Shown here: one piece after another, positions 1 through 7,812 of the stretch
Numbering within the stretch: the stretch's first letter is position 1
How the letters are laid out: every line of letters begins with the position of its first letter
Source of the DNA: Lewinellaceae bacterium
GTDB taxonomy: Bacteria > Bacteroidota > Bacteroidia > Chitinophagales > Saprospiraceae
Assembly: GCA_016716135.1 (NCBI GenBank)
Contig: JADJWX010000001.1
Span: 1-64,000 of the forward strand
DNA length: 64,000 nt
Direction of reading: 5' to 3'
Translations under genes and position numbers: made by a program
Notes under the pieces: generated by a model
Seen by the model: the letters and a program-made list of their open reading frames with translations, nothing else
Told to the model about the DNA's origin: nothing
The model's database searches: none

Positions 1-423
1 GTTCAAATCCTGGACGAGGGCAATTTCGATAACGCAGCCCAGCACTGGGTTTATCTGGCAAAAGCCTACCAATGGGCCGACCCGGACAACGTGAGTGAAA
101 AGAGTCTTACGCCCATCGAGCATACGGATTGGAACGGCTTTGTCGAAGGGCAATCCTACCGGCATAGCAACGGTAAAGCCTACCAATTCGACGGCCTGAT
201 CGAACTGGGTGAGGGACAAAAATTAGCCACCTGGAAATTGGACGGCAAACGCATCGGCGCGCCGATCCCGAATCTGCCGGGGTATTTCACAACGGAAAGC
301 AGCGCCGTCGCAGCGCCACTGGTGGTGGATAACTCGAAGCGCCTGCGGCTCGCACAAGCCAAAGCCAAAGCGCAAGCCGCCCGCATCCGAATCCTCAAAC
401 TAAAATCTCAAAAAGCAGCCTGA
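1..423 (+). CDS. hypothetical element protein, 5' end outside window
   Basis: The frame is open from the first base of the window to the TGA at 421-423, so this is the last 140 codons of a longer protein; the GTG at 91 is internal to the open frame and need not be the start. The visible part contains an aromatic-rich stretch (WNGFVEGQSYRHSNGKAYQF, then ATWKLDGKRIGAP) and ends in a strongly basic Ala/Lys/Arg helix typical of a nucleic-acid-binding or disordered tail. The next gene begins two bases after the stop, so the two are probably co-transcribed. I do not recognise the family. Its position beside lytic enzymes and a recombinase suggests a phage-like or mobile-element protein, but that is inference. 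Confidence 0.6.
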   Translation, partial: VQILDEGNFDNAAQHWVYLAKAYQWADPDNVSEKSLTPIEHTDWNGFVEGQSYRHSNGKAYQFDGLIELGEGQKLATWKLDGKRIGAPIPNLPGYFTTESSAVAAPLVVDNSKRLRLAQAKAKAQAARIRILKLKSQKAA

Positions 424-425
424 CC

Positions 426-1918
426 ATGTATAAAATAGCCCAACTGACCGATGCGCAAATCGCCAAACTCGTGCCCAATCTGCGCCGGGAAATCGGATCC
501 TGAAAGCCGACAGCGACAATTTCGATCCGGAACTGTACGAGGTGTTTGCCGAAAACGACAAAGACCTTTTTGAACTGGCCAAAGGCGACCTCGCCGTTGA
601 ACCGCACGCCGTCGAACCGACGGCGTTACAACGCGGCCCCAAACCCAGGGGAAAACGCGCCAAAAAACAAGCCGACGCTTATTCCGAAACCGTCACCATC
701 GACGGCGCGCAGTACTTAGTCGGCGCCGGACCGGATGGAAACGTGCAATACGGCTTGGACAATAACGGCCGGCTGCTCCAGATCGGCGATACCGTGGAAG
801 CCACCATCAAAGGCCAAAAAATACGCGGTGTAATCGCCAGCCTTAAAGCCCGAAAAGGCGGCGGGCACCTGGTGCGCTACACCGATGTCGCCGGCAATAA
901 GAAGACCGCGATGCTGCAGCCCTCGGCCATTGCCAAAACATCTGCGGCTCCACCAGCCACCGGCAAAGAAACCCCGGTAGCGCCCTACAAAATGCGGCTG
1001 CCCAAGAACCTGGTCAAAAAAGCCGAAGTCGCCCGCCGCACCGACTGCGACGAAAACGAAGCCATCCTGGTGACGCCCACCGAAAAAGTGGAAATCGCGG
1101 CACCCACCGTCGCCGATCCGGCCAAGGGCGATAAAATTCTGGCCCATCCCGACGGCACGCCCATGACCGTTATCGAAGGCAAAGCCGTAGACCAACACTT
1201 CGAGGTGGAAGGTAAAGCCGGCGTCGAAACCCGGAAGGACGGCACCGTCACTTTCGATGTAGCCGGCGAGGAAACGCCCGAAGCCGCCGCGCAGCCCCAA
1301 CCGGCAGACGACGAGACGAAATACCGCGCGGTCAAGGCGAAGAAACCCACTTCCAAATGCGAGTTCTCCCGCGAAAAAGCCAAGTCACCGGCCCTGATGA
1401 CCTTCCTGGAGGGCATGCGCCTGCGCTGGCACGACGGCGAATCGAAGGACAAAATCATTGGCGTGTACTACCTGAAAAACGAAAATAAAGTCCTGCTCAA
1501 AGTGAAAGTGTACGATTGGATGGACCTCTTTGCCGACATCCGCTACTACACCGTCTGCCCCGAAAGCGGGCGCCTGACCAAGGCTGAAAAACCGGGCAAA
1601 GGCTCCGCATCGGTGCTCCTGAGTCAGACTGCCATGAAGGAATTTTACCGCCATCCCTTTGGGCAATCCTGCAAGCGGGTAAGCAAGGCGCTCTACGTCG
1701 AGTGCTACCGCAACGGCGCCTGCTCCACGGAAAAGCAAAAACGGCTGTACCAGATTTTTGCCACGAAGTGTATCCGGCAGGAAAAGGCGCACAGCCGGGA
1801 ATATTTGAAATGGGCGCACCAGCAGACAGCCCAGCGCTGGGAGGGGTACGAGGGAACTAAAACGTATGCGCAAGTTTTTAAGGAAACGCTGGCGATGATT
1901 CGGAATGGGAAACGGTAA
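426..1918 (+). CDS. hypothetical element protein, apparent frameshift near 490-500
   Basis: ATG 426 follows the previous stop by two bases and opens MYKIAQLTDAQIAKLVPNLR, but this frame stops at 501-503. The adjacent frame carries straight on (ILKADSDNFDPELYEVFAEN) and stays open to 1918, about 490 codons in all. One extra base in the GGGAAA stretch near 487-492 would join the frames, so a single-base loss (sequencing or real) is the simplest reading; otherwise translation would have to start at GTG 542. The middle (roughly residues 60-130) is a small beta-rich segment, followed by a Pro/Ala/Lys-rich linker and a Cys-containing basic C-terminal domain (QSCKRVSKALYVECYRNGAC). No known family recognised; likely belongs to the same element as its neighbours. 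Confidence 0.5.
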
Positions 1919-1933
1919 AGGTTTTGAAAATGA

Positions 1934-1976
1934 AGCGGCGGGCGGTGATATTAAATCATCTGCCCGCCCGCTTTTT
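1934..1976 (+). terminator. intrinsic terminator
   Basis: A GC-rich stem (AGCGGCGGGCG pairing with GCCCGCCCGCT, with one bulge) is followed by TTTTT. It lies 15 bases after the stop of the preceding gene and just before the tRNA, so it probably ends the element transcript. Confidence 0.6.
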
Positions 1977-1988
1977 AATCCATCATAA

Positions 1989-2062
1989 AGCGGGGTAGCG
2001 CAGTTGGTCAGCGTGCCAGACTCATGATCTGGAAGTCGGAGGTTCGAGTCCTTCCCCCGCAA
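1989..2062 (+). tRNA. tRNA-Met (anticodon CAT)
   Basis: A complete cloverleaf can be drawn: acceptor GCGGGG / CCCCGC, D arm GCGC...GCGT around AGTTGGTCA, anticodon stem CCAGA/TCTGG with loop CTCATGA, and T arm GGAGG-TTCGAGT-CCTTC. The anticodon is CAT. The base after the anticodon is G rather than the A usual for tRNA-Met or tRNA-Ile2, and the outermost acceptor position is unpaired. CCA is not encoded. The anticodon stem lacks the three G:C pairs of an initiator, so elongator Met (or lysidine-modified Ile-CAT) is more likely. It sits inside a presumed mobile region and could be element-borne. Confidence 0.8.
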
Positions 2063-2083
2063 CTTTCCCCAAAAAACCGCCCC

Positions 2084-2806
2084 ATGTCCCAGCTCACCCA
2101 ATCGTTTTTCGAGAAAATCCTTGCTGCAGAGGGCGGTTACCAAAACCAGTCCGCCGACAGCGGTAATTTCAACCGTTGCGGCATCAATGCCGGCACCAAA
2201 TACGGCATCACGCCCAACGCCTGGCAGGAGTATTCCGGCCAGCAGTGTCCCGGCCCCGAGACGATGAAATACCTCACCCAAACACAAGCCTGGGATTTCA
2301 TAGACTGGTGGGGAAACCGCTGGCGGATATGGGAAATCTACGACCAGGATTTTGCCGAACTGGTGTTCAACGCCTTTTACGGCAATCCTTCCGCCGCTGC
2401 CAAAACATTGCAACTTACCCTGAACCAGCGCGATTACGCCCTGGCGCCGGATGGCATCATGGGAAGCAAAACGCTCGCTGCCGTCAACGTCGAAACCGCT
2501 AAAGACAAAATCGGGCTTTACAACGCCTACCGCGAGGCCTGGCTTTCTTATCTCCAATCCCTCGGCAACGCCCAGTATACTTCCGGTTGGACAAACCGGA
2601 TGAACACCCATTTCCCGCCGTTACCAGGCGGCGGAACACCCGCCACGCCATCTGCCCAGCCCAATTACCAGGTCGAACTCTGGCAGCGCCGGTTTTCCGG
2701 CATGTTTAAAAGTTCCGACGATGCGATCTGGGTGTGGACAGCCCTGGCTTTGCTTTTTGGTCTGATCGCCATCCTATACTTCCGCTTAAAAACTATTGAT
2801 TTATGA
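2084..2806 (+). CDS. GH108 family muramidase (endolysin-like) with C-terminal membrane anchor
   Basis: Start ATG 2084 gives a 240-residue protein beginning MSQLTQSFFEKILAAEGGY. The Glu in the AAEGGY motif followed by GTKYGIT is the signature of the GH108 lysozyme fold (ZliS/secretion-muramidase type), and residues ~90-165 (YALAPDGIMGSKTLAAV) match the PG_binding_3 helical domain that accompanies it. The last ~25 residues (WVWTALALLFGLIAILYF) form one transmembrane helix, so the enzyme is tail-anchored. It should cleave peptidoglycan glycan strands. Its stop overlaps the next start as ATGA, implying translational coupling with the M15 peptidase. Lysis module of a phage, or a peptidoglycan-piercing enzyme of a conjugative element, are both possible. 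Confidence 0.8.
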   Translation: MSQLTQSFFEKILAAEGGYQNQSADSGNFNRCGINAGTKYGITPNAWQEYSGQQCPGPETMKYLTQTQAWDFIDWWGNRWRIWEIYDQDFAELVFNAFYGNPSAAAKTLQLTLNQRDYALAPDGIMGSKTLAAVNVETAKDKIGLYNAYREAWLSYLQSLGNAQYTSGWTNRMNTHFPPLPGGGTPATPSAQPNYQVELWQRRFSGMFKSSDDAIWVWTALALLFGLIAILYFRLKTIDL

Positions 2807-3416
2807 CGCACAAAACCAAATACGCCCTCCTGGCCATCTCGCTTTTTCTGGGCCTCTCCGGCCTGACCTGGTGGCTCTACCGCCGTTTTTTCGGGACGGC
2901 ATCGGCCCCACCGGGCAGTGGGACGACGAAGGTGGCACCACGGAGCAACCGCATACGGTAGCTGGATCGGAACTCAACTACGAGCAATCGCCAATAATCA
3001 TGAGCCATTTTGACATCCGGGAGTTCGACTCGCCGGACCAGCCGGGCAGTGGCGTTTACATGAAAATCAAATTCCTCGAAATGCTCGATGCCGCCCGGGA
3101 GCAGGCCGGCATTCCGTTCCGGGTTAATTCCGGCTACCGGACTCCCACACACAATGCCGCCGTGGGCGGTGTGCCTGATTCCGCGCATACGCGGGGTTGG
3201 GCAGCGGATATCGCGGCCCGGACGCTGGAGCAGAAGATGAGGATCGTTAGGGCAGCCAGGACTGTTGGGTTTAACCGGTTTGGGATTTATGATACGTTTG
3301 TTCATTTGGATTGTGATCCGGGGAAGCGGGCGGATGTGGCTTGGAATGGAAAAGGGTATGCGCTGGCGAGGGGTGGGGATTTTTCGGGGTGGGGATTTGA
3401 TCCGTTTAGTGTGTGA
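2803..3416 (+). CDS. M15-type peptidoglycan peptidase, membrane-anchored; apparent frameshift at a T6 run
   Basis: ATG 2803 overlaps the preceding stop (ATGA) and encodes a membrane anchor (MTHKTKYALLAISLF...WWLYRRFF), but this frame ends at 2961. The frame holding the catalytic domain continues to 3416. Adding one T to the T6 run at 2886-2891 fuses anchor and domain smoothly (RRFFRDGIGPTGQWDDEGG). The domain is a Peptidase_M15_3 / D,D-carboxypeptidase-like fold: SGYRTPTHNAAVGG, SAHTRGWAADI with the H/D zinc ligands, and FVHLDCDPGKR with the third ligand His. As sequenced, a soluble product could start only at ATG 3000. The gene pairs with the muramidase as a two-enzyme cell-wall-degrading cassette; role in lysis is inferred. 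Confidence 0.7.
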
Positions 3417-3443
3417 TAATAAGGTCAATATTCTGCCTGATTG

Positions 3444-5072
3444 TTAATTTGATACCTTATAAAGAAATCCGATAGTCTCTGAGTTTGCACGATGAGGGAA
3501 AACAGAGAGGAAAAATGGCAAGAACGCAGGGAATCGTTTAATCATTGGAGGAAGTGTTTGACCATCAAAACTGTTGGTTTCTTGTATAAGTTCACTCCAG
3601 CTTTTTTCTTTTTTGGGAAGGGTACTCCGATTTTCACCTTTTTGTGCCCTCCAAAGATAAAAATCTACTGAATTATCAGGGATGAACTCTTCAAAATGCA
3701 TAAATGAAATTTCTCTCCAGCTTTCTGCAATTAAGTCTCTTTTACCGAGCCTCACTATCAACTCAATGAGCGGCTTTAATAAATAAGAACTCCTTTTATA
3801 GTTATCTTCAAGTGCTTGATCGATCATACCAAATCTAATTTTCACCGCAAAATCTATATCGAAATATGTTGGAAATAGCCCTAATGGGTGTTTGGAATTT
3901 CTTCCATTGTAGGTTAATATCATAGAAATCATAGATCGGACTGAATTTAAAGCAGATATTTGACCTTTTTCAAAGTTTTTAAAGATACATATTATTAGTA
4001 TAAGTGGAATAAAAGCCGCTTCTCCCCAGGAAAGAAGGAGTGCTCCTTTATACTTTTGGGCGAAAGTCGGGTCTATTATAGTTTTCCAAGCATCATCTTT
4101 GTCTATGAACTGCGATAATTTAAGTGCATATATTATTGAAGTTACACTATGTTTTCTAAAAGAAATCAAATCTGTGTCAAAGGGTGAAGTAAAGGCCGCA
4201 TCAAATCCATTTGTATTTACTTCTGACTCCAAAAGTCGAGCGGTGATAAGAATGTCATTCCAGATAATCTCGTATGACTTAATCCAATATTTTTCATCAA
4301 GATTATATTTGTCTACTAAGTAAAAGATCAAAGACAGCAATAAGACCATTATTCTAATTGTTGAACCGTGATTCTCAACTCTTCTGTACGGCCCAGCAAT
4401 CATAGTAGCATACAATACGGCACCTGCGATATCTCTACGCCGCTGTTCTTTCTTTAGTGATGAATCATTTATATTAAGAATCTGAGATAAGAATTGATTA
4501 ATTTTTGGAATATCAGGAAGACCTGTGCCATCTGAAAACATAAGGTCAGTGAGTTCTCTGTAGGTCGGAGCGTCTTTTGGCAGAATACCTTCTGCCATTT
4601 CTTGGAAGCCGGTAAGTAAATCTCCGCGAGTCCATACACGTAACGGGGAATTGCTCCATTTCCCATCGTTTAAAGCTACAATCTCGACCCGAAGGGCATC
4701 TTCAATTTCTCCATTTGTCACAAGATACGATATATGGGGTTTGTTTTTGTCAACATCCGGATGTTGTATAGCGCAATCCATCATCGCCTCAATTTCTGGT
4801 TTAACCTCCTTTCGCCACCGATTCAAGCTTATGTTTCCTCCCTTTAATTGATATGCATGTGCAATGCCCGTTTGAGCAATTGCGAGTACATCCTTACCTT
4901 GCTCGAAATTCGTGTTTCTAATTGAATATTTCAAGACATACCCTTGGGATATTAGCCACTCACAAAATAACGGTTGGTAGCCAAGCTCATTAGCTGAATC
5001 AAGCCAGTATTCGATGGCTCGCTGAAGGAATGGGTCTTTATTTATTGTTCGTTTAGAAGTACTTTTTTTCAT
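3444..5072 (-). CDS. AT-rich large protein with N-terminal QxK-type (Mrr-like) nuclease domain; candidate defence effector
   Basis: 542 residues. The first ~140 look like a PD-(D/E)xK restriction-endonuclease fold: CEWLISQGYVLKYSIRNTN, then GKDVLAIAQTG with the catalytic Asp and HAYQLKGGNIS with a QxK motif, the arrangement of Mrr-like and other QxK nucleases. Residues ~150-200 continue alpha/beta (ISYLVTNGEIEDALRVEIVALN). The remaining ~340 residues are helical and hydrophobic, with a stretch LSWGEAAFIPLILIICIF that could be membrane-embedded or a buried core; I do not recognise this part. Base composition is clearly AT-rich compared with both flanks, indicating horizontal transfer. It lies 3 bases after the 201-residue gene and forms an operon with it. 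The nuclease call rests on motif reading only; the defence role is inference from composition and position beside a recombinase. Confidence 0.55.
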   Translation of the reverse strand: MKKSTSKRTINKDPFLQRAIEYWLDSANELGYQPLFCEWLISQGYVLKYSIRNTNFEQGKDVLAIAQTGIAHAYQLKGGNISLNRWRKEVKPEIEAMMDCAIQHPDVDKNKPHISYLVTNGEIEDALRVEIVALNDGKWSNSPLRVWTRGDLLTGFQEMAEGILPKDAPTYRELTDLMFSDGTGLPDIPKINQFLSQILNINDSSLKKEQRRRDIAGAVLYATMIAGPYRRVENHGSTIRIMVLLLSLIFYLVDKYNLDEKYWIKSYEIIWNDILITARLLESEVNTNGFDAAFTSPFDTDLISFRKHSVTSIIYALKLSQFIDKDDAWKTIIDPTFAQKYKGALLLSWGEAAFIPLILIICIFKNFEKGQISALNSVRSMISMILTYNGRNSKHPLGLFPTYFDIDFAVKIRFGMIDQALEDNYKRSSYLLKPLIELIVRLGKRDLIAESWREISFMHFEEFIPDNSVDFYLWRAQKGENRSTLPKKEKSWSELIQETNSFDGQTLPPMIKRFPAFLPFFLSVFPHRANSETIGFLYKVSN

Positions 5073-5075
5073 ATA

Positions 5076-5681
5076 TTAGTCTACTATCTTACGAGACTCC
5101 AAATCCTCTAAATGTTCAGCATGTTTTTTATCAAGAATCAACTGTTCTTTTTGATGAAACGCCTCTTTTTCTTCTGGAGTAGATTTTGATATTTGATTTA
5201 TGAGTTTCTCAATTGTATTAGGCCCAGCGAGAATTGAAGGTTTTATCGGCTTTGCGCGATCATCATCTTCAAAGTCTACAACAATCATTTCAAGTCCATT
5301 GAGAATAAGTTCAGGACCAAGCTCTGAAGTGTGATGAATAATATTGCCACCTTCTTCTATTGCTTCATTTAACTTCTTAAGTAGCCCATGTTCAACTTGT
5401 CCCGCAAGGTCTTCGGCTAAAGCAGTGACATTGTTTAGCAAGTCTTCCGCTTTCATAGTTGGAATATCTTTTTTGGAAATAGAGAATTCACTTTGGGCAG
5501 ACTGCAAATAACTTACTGAATGTCGGCCATCAACATGTAATATTCCCATTTTATCGCCTTCATACAAAGACTTTTTTCGCCCTATGGAAAATACAGTTGC
5601 ATTTTCCTTAAATTTCTGTCTTAAGAAGGCCGAAACTGATTTATTCAGTTCTTTTTTTACATCAGGAAAATCTGTAATCAT
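5076..5681 (-). CDS. hypothetical protein, first gene of AT-rich two-gene operon
   Basis: 201 residues beginning MITDFPDVKKELNKSVSAFL. The N-terminal ~100 residues look beta-rich (KENATVFSIGRKKSLYEGDK, GILHVDGRHSVSYLQ); residues 80-110 are a long amphipathic helix and the last ~60 are highly charged (EKEAFHQKEQLILDKKHAEH), likely coiled coil. No signal peptide or membrane segment. It shares the AT-rich composition of the downstream nuclease-like gene and is separated from it by three bases, so the two probably act together, for example as sensor or partner with the nuclease as effector. Family not recognised; partner role is inference. Confidence 0.5.
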   Translation of the reverse strand: MITDFPDVKKELNKSVSAFLRQKFKENATVFSIGRKKSLYEGDKMGILHVDGRHSVSYLQSAQSEFSISKKDIPTMKAEDLLNNVTALAEDLAGQVEHGLLKKLNEAIEEGGNIIHHTSELGPELILNGLEMIVVDFEDDDRAKPIKPSILAGPNTIEKLINQISKSTPEEKEAFHQKEQLILDKKHAEHLEDLESRKIVD

Positions 5682-5720
5682 AAAGTCTCGTGAAGTTGTT
5701 GTAGTGGAAAATATTTCTTA

Positions 5721-5728
5721 CAAATATA
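5721..5728 (-). promoter_or_regulatory. candidate -7 box (TAnnTTTG) of the two-gene operon
   Basis: Read on the minus strand this is TATATTTG, matching the Bacteroidota -7 consensus TAnnTTTG, about 40 bases upstream of the ATG at 5681. No clear TTTG -33 element is seen at the usual distance, so the call is tentative. It would give the AT-rich operon its own promoter. Confidence 0.4.
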
Positions 5729-5786
5729 ACAGGATTGTGATTTCTCGGGATTTTTGATTGATCTGTTTGCGATTTGACGACTAGAT

Positions 5787-6302
5787 TTAAATATCTTGAA
5801 TGACCCGCAGACTTGCTTTGCCTTCCGTCACCTCATGCTCCCCCTTCCTCAACAACCTCAATAACCCCACCACCAAATACACCGGCGTCTGCAACAAAAA
5901 CCAGGATTTCCGGGCACTCTTGCCCGAATCAAATCCGGAGTGCTCGGCTACCCGCTCCCAGGAAAGCCCGTCCGGCAAGCGGTAGCGCTCGGTGGTGCCT
6001 TCTTTAAAAACCGATACCCGCAAAGCATCCATCAGTGCGTCGGCCTGAGCCATCGTGCTGGCCTTTATTTCAATTTTGAACCGGAATGGTTTGGTGAGCG
6101 CGATGACCGGCGTCTTGCAGAGCACCATCAGTTTTATGGTATCCTCGAAACTCATCCTGTCCTTCACAAGCAGGCGAGCGATGCTGGATTTGTTGGCGTA
6201 GTGCAAAGGGCCGGCCGCATCTTCGTAGGAAACTCCAGCGCGGGACATTTCGGCGCGGATTTGGGTTTGGAGGGCGGATACTAAGTCGGTAAGTTTTTCC
6301 AT
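5787..6302 (-). CDS. hypothetical protein, possible small DNA-binding regulator of the element
   Basis: The preferred start is the ATG at 6302 (MEKLTDLVSALQTQIRAEMS, 171 residues); an in-frame ATG at 6335 would add 11 residues. Residues ~15-60 (MSRAGVSYEDAAGPLHYANK followed by SSIARLLVKDRMSFEDTIKL) look helix-turn-helix-like, and residues 110-150 (SWERVAEHSGFDSGKSARKS) may be a second short helical hairpin. A TAATTTTG box on the minus strand at 6360-6367 lies 58 bases upstream. It sits between the recombinase and the AT-rich operon, the usual place for an element regulator or excisionase-like gene. The family is not recognised and the DNA-binding call is weak. Confidence 0.45.
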   Translation of the reverse strand: MEKLTDLVSALQTQIRAEMSRAGVSYEDAAGPLHYANKSSIARLLVKDRMSFEDTIKLMVLCKTPVIALTKPFRFKIEIKASTMAQADALMDALRVSVFKEGTTERYRLPDGLSWERVAEHSGFDSGKSARKSWFLLQTPVYLVVGLLRLLRKGEHEVTEGKASLRVIQDI

Positions 6303-6364
6303 GCGTATGTTTTCTGATAGAACGGGCCGGTGCAATTACCATTACACGGGATTTGGTAGCAAAA

Positions 6365-7567
6365 TTAATCAGATTTTGACTCCAAATTAGCAACGGCGGC
6401 ATAAAACTTCTTCAACACCTCCTTTATATCCTTCTGCGCATAAATCTCCGCAATCCGGTCGCTTTTCACGCCGATGATCGCTTTCACGTCGTCGAGGCCC
6501 ATGCCGGTACTGTTCAGGATGAAATCGCCGGTGAAGTGGCGCCCGAAATGCGTGGTGATTTCCCGGCCGATTAGTTCGAGGCTCAATTTCTTGAGGCGTT
6601 TGACGTAGACTGGGTACTGTAATTTTTCAAACAGCAGCCCGTCGGGTTGCCATTGCAGCAACACTTCATCCGAAGCCGAAATGGGGACGATGCCTTTGGT
6701 GCCGGTCTTCTGAGCGTTGACAGTCAGGTATTGGAATTTGGTACCGCCATCTTCAAAGGTGAAGTAGTGCTGGGTTTTCTGGATTTGAGTCGTGTCGGAG
6801 AACCGTAGGCCCCGGCACATGATGAGAAAGCGGCGGATGGTCTCGTATTCAGTGCTTTCTGGTGCGTAGTCGGCGAGCGCCTTCCGGAACGTCAGGTACT
6901 CCCCCATCGTCATACTTTTCTTCTCCGAAATTTTCACGATCCGGATGCTGACGTCCTCGAAGGGTTTGTGCACATCTGCCAGTTTGTAGTGCTTCAGCAC
7001 CCGGCTGTAGATGATCTTCAGGTATTTGACGTATTGGTTCGCCATATTCTCCTTGCCGCCCTGGACGATATTCCGCTTGAAGGCCACGACCTGATCCCGG
7101 GTCAACTCCTGCATCCGGAGGTCGCCGTTGAGTTCTTTGAACTTGTTGAGCGATGCCTTGTAAACTTTCAACGTGGATGCGCTGATTTGCTTCCCGGCGT
7201 ATTCTTCGTCCAACATTTTTACCGCTGCGTCGAAAAAGAGAAAGGCTGATTTTTTTTCAGCCCCCATTTTTGGTTTAAATGCGTCAAATGTGGGAGGCAG
7301 CTCATTCGCAATCAGGTCTGCAATAATGGAGTAGGCTTTGTTGAGCGTTTTGGACAAATCGCCGTTGACGATGGCCGCCGTTTCGCCGCCGAGAGTGGCG
7401 CGCGGTTTAACAGTTTGTGTCTTTTGGTCCCAGTCCTTGGGAAGCAATTTCCAGGACAAAGCAATGTAGTTGGTCTTGTACAACCAGGAGTATCGAAGGA
7501 ATAACCGTTGAAACCCGTACCTGTCCTGGTACCCGCGTTGGACGATAGAGATGACTGGAGGCTTCAT
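6365..7567 (-). CDS. tyrosine recombinase / integrase (Bacteroidota type)
   Basis: Start ATG 7567 (MKPPVISIVQRGYQDRYGFQ) gives 400 residues; an upstream in-frame ATG at 7672 would add an implausible Pro-rich leader. Domain order is an Arm/DUF-like N-terminus (~1-110), a SAM-like core-binding domain (~115-215, SASTLKVYKASLNKFKELNG) and a catalytic domain (~225-400). Catalytic residues seen: Arg in CRGLRFSD, Lys in VNAQKTGTKG, His and Arg in THFGRHFTGDF, and the nucleophile Tyr in DRIAEIYAQ. The usual second His/Trp position is not evident (GVKSDRIAEIY). It would integrate and excise the accessory element that lies to its left. Attachment sites could not be identified. Confidence 0.85.
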   Translation of the reverse strand: MKPPVISIVQRGYQDRYGFQRLFLRYSWLYKTNYIALSWKLLPKDWDQKTQTVKPRATLGGETAAIVNGDLSKTLNKAYSIIADLIANELPPTFDAFKPKMGAEKKSAFLFFDAAVKMLDEEYAGKQISASTLKVYKASLNKFKELNGDLRMQELTRDQVVAFKRNIVQGGKENMANQYVKYLKIIYSRVLKHYKLADVHKPFEDVSIRIVKISEKKSMTMGEYLTFRKALADYAPESTEYETIRRFLIMCRGLRFSDTTQIQKTQHYFTFEDGGTKFQYLTVNAQKTGTKGIVPISASDEVLLQWQPDGLLFEKLQYPVYVKRLKKLSLELIGREITTHFGRHFTGDFILNSTGMGLDDVKAIIGVKSDRIAEIYAQKDIKEVLKKFYAAVANLESKSD

Positions 7568-7695
7568 TGGTACTAAAATTGGTACAGACAAAGGTGAACA
7601 AGTAGGAGGCGCTACGAGCAGCGGTGGGCAAAATACGGCAGAATATGGCGGAAAAGAAACAGTAGGAAGCACTAAGGCGGGCTAAGAGGCTTTCC

Positions 7696-7707
7696 CTCGT
7701 TAACGAG
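7696..7707. repeat. 12-bp perfect palindrome between recombinase and htrA
   Basis: CTCGTTAACGAG is a perfect inverted repeat in the gap between the leftward recombinase gene and the rightward protease gene. It could be an operator or part of an attachment site; nothing else supports either role. Confidence 0.2.
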
Positions 7708-7812
7708 ACGTTAAAGTGCCGGAGACCGACAGCAAAAAAACTTGCCCTTCGTTTTAAATTCGCTTGTCAGAACAAAGGTAGGCAAACATTAAATCGTTAA
7801 ACGAAAGCAATT

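Noticed and set aside
1989..7812. Attachment-site duplication of the tRNA 3' end near the recombinase
   Set aside because: No copy of GGTTCGAGTCCTTCCCCC or a convincing part of it was found between the recombinase and the HtrA gene; the left border is outside the window.
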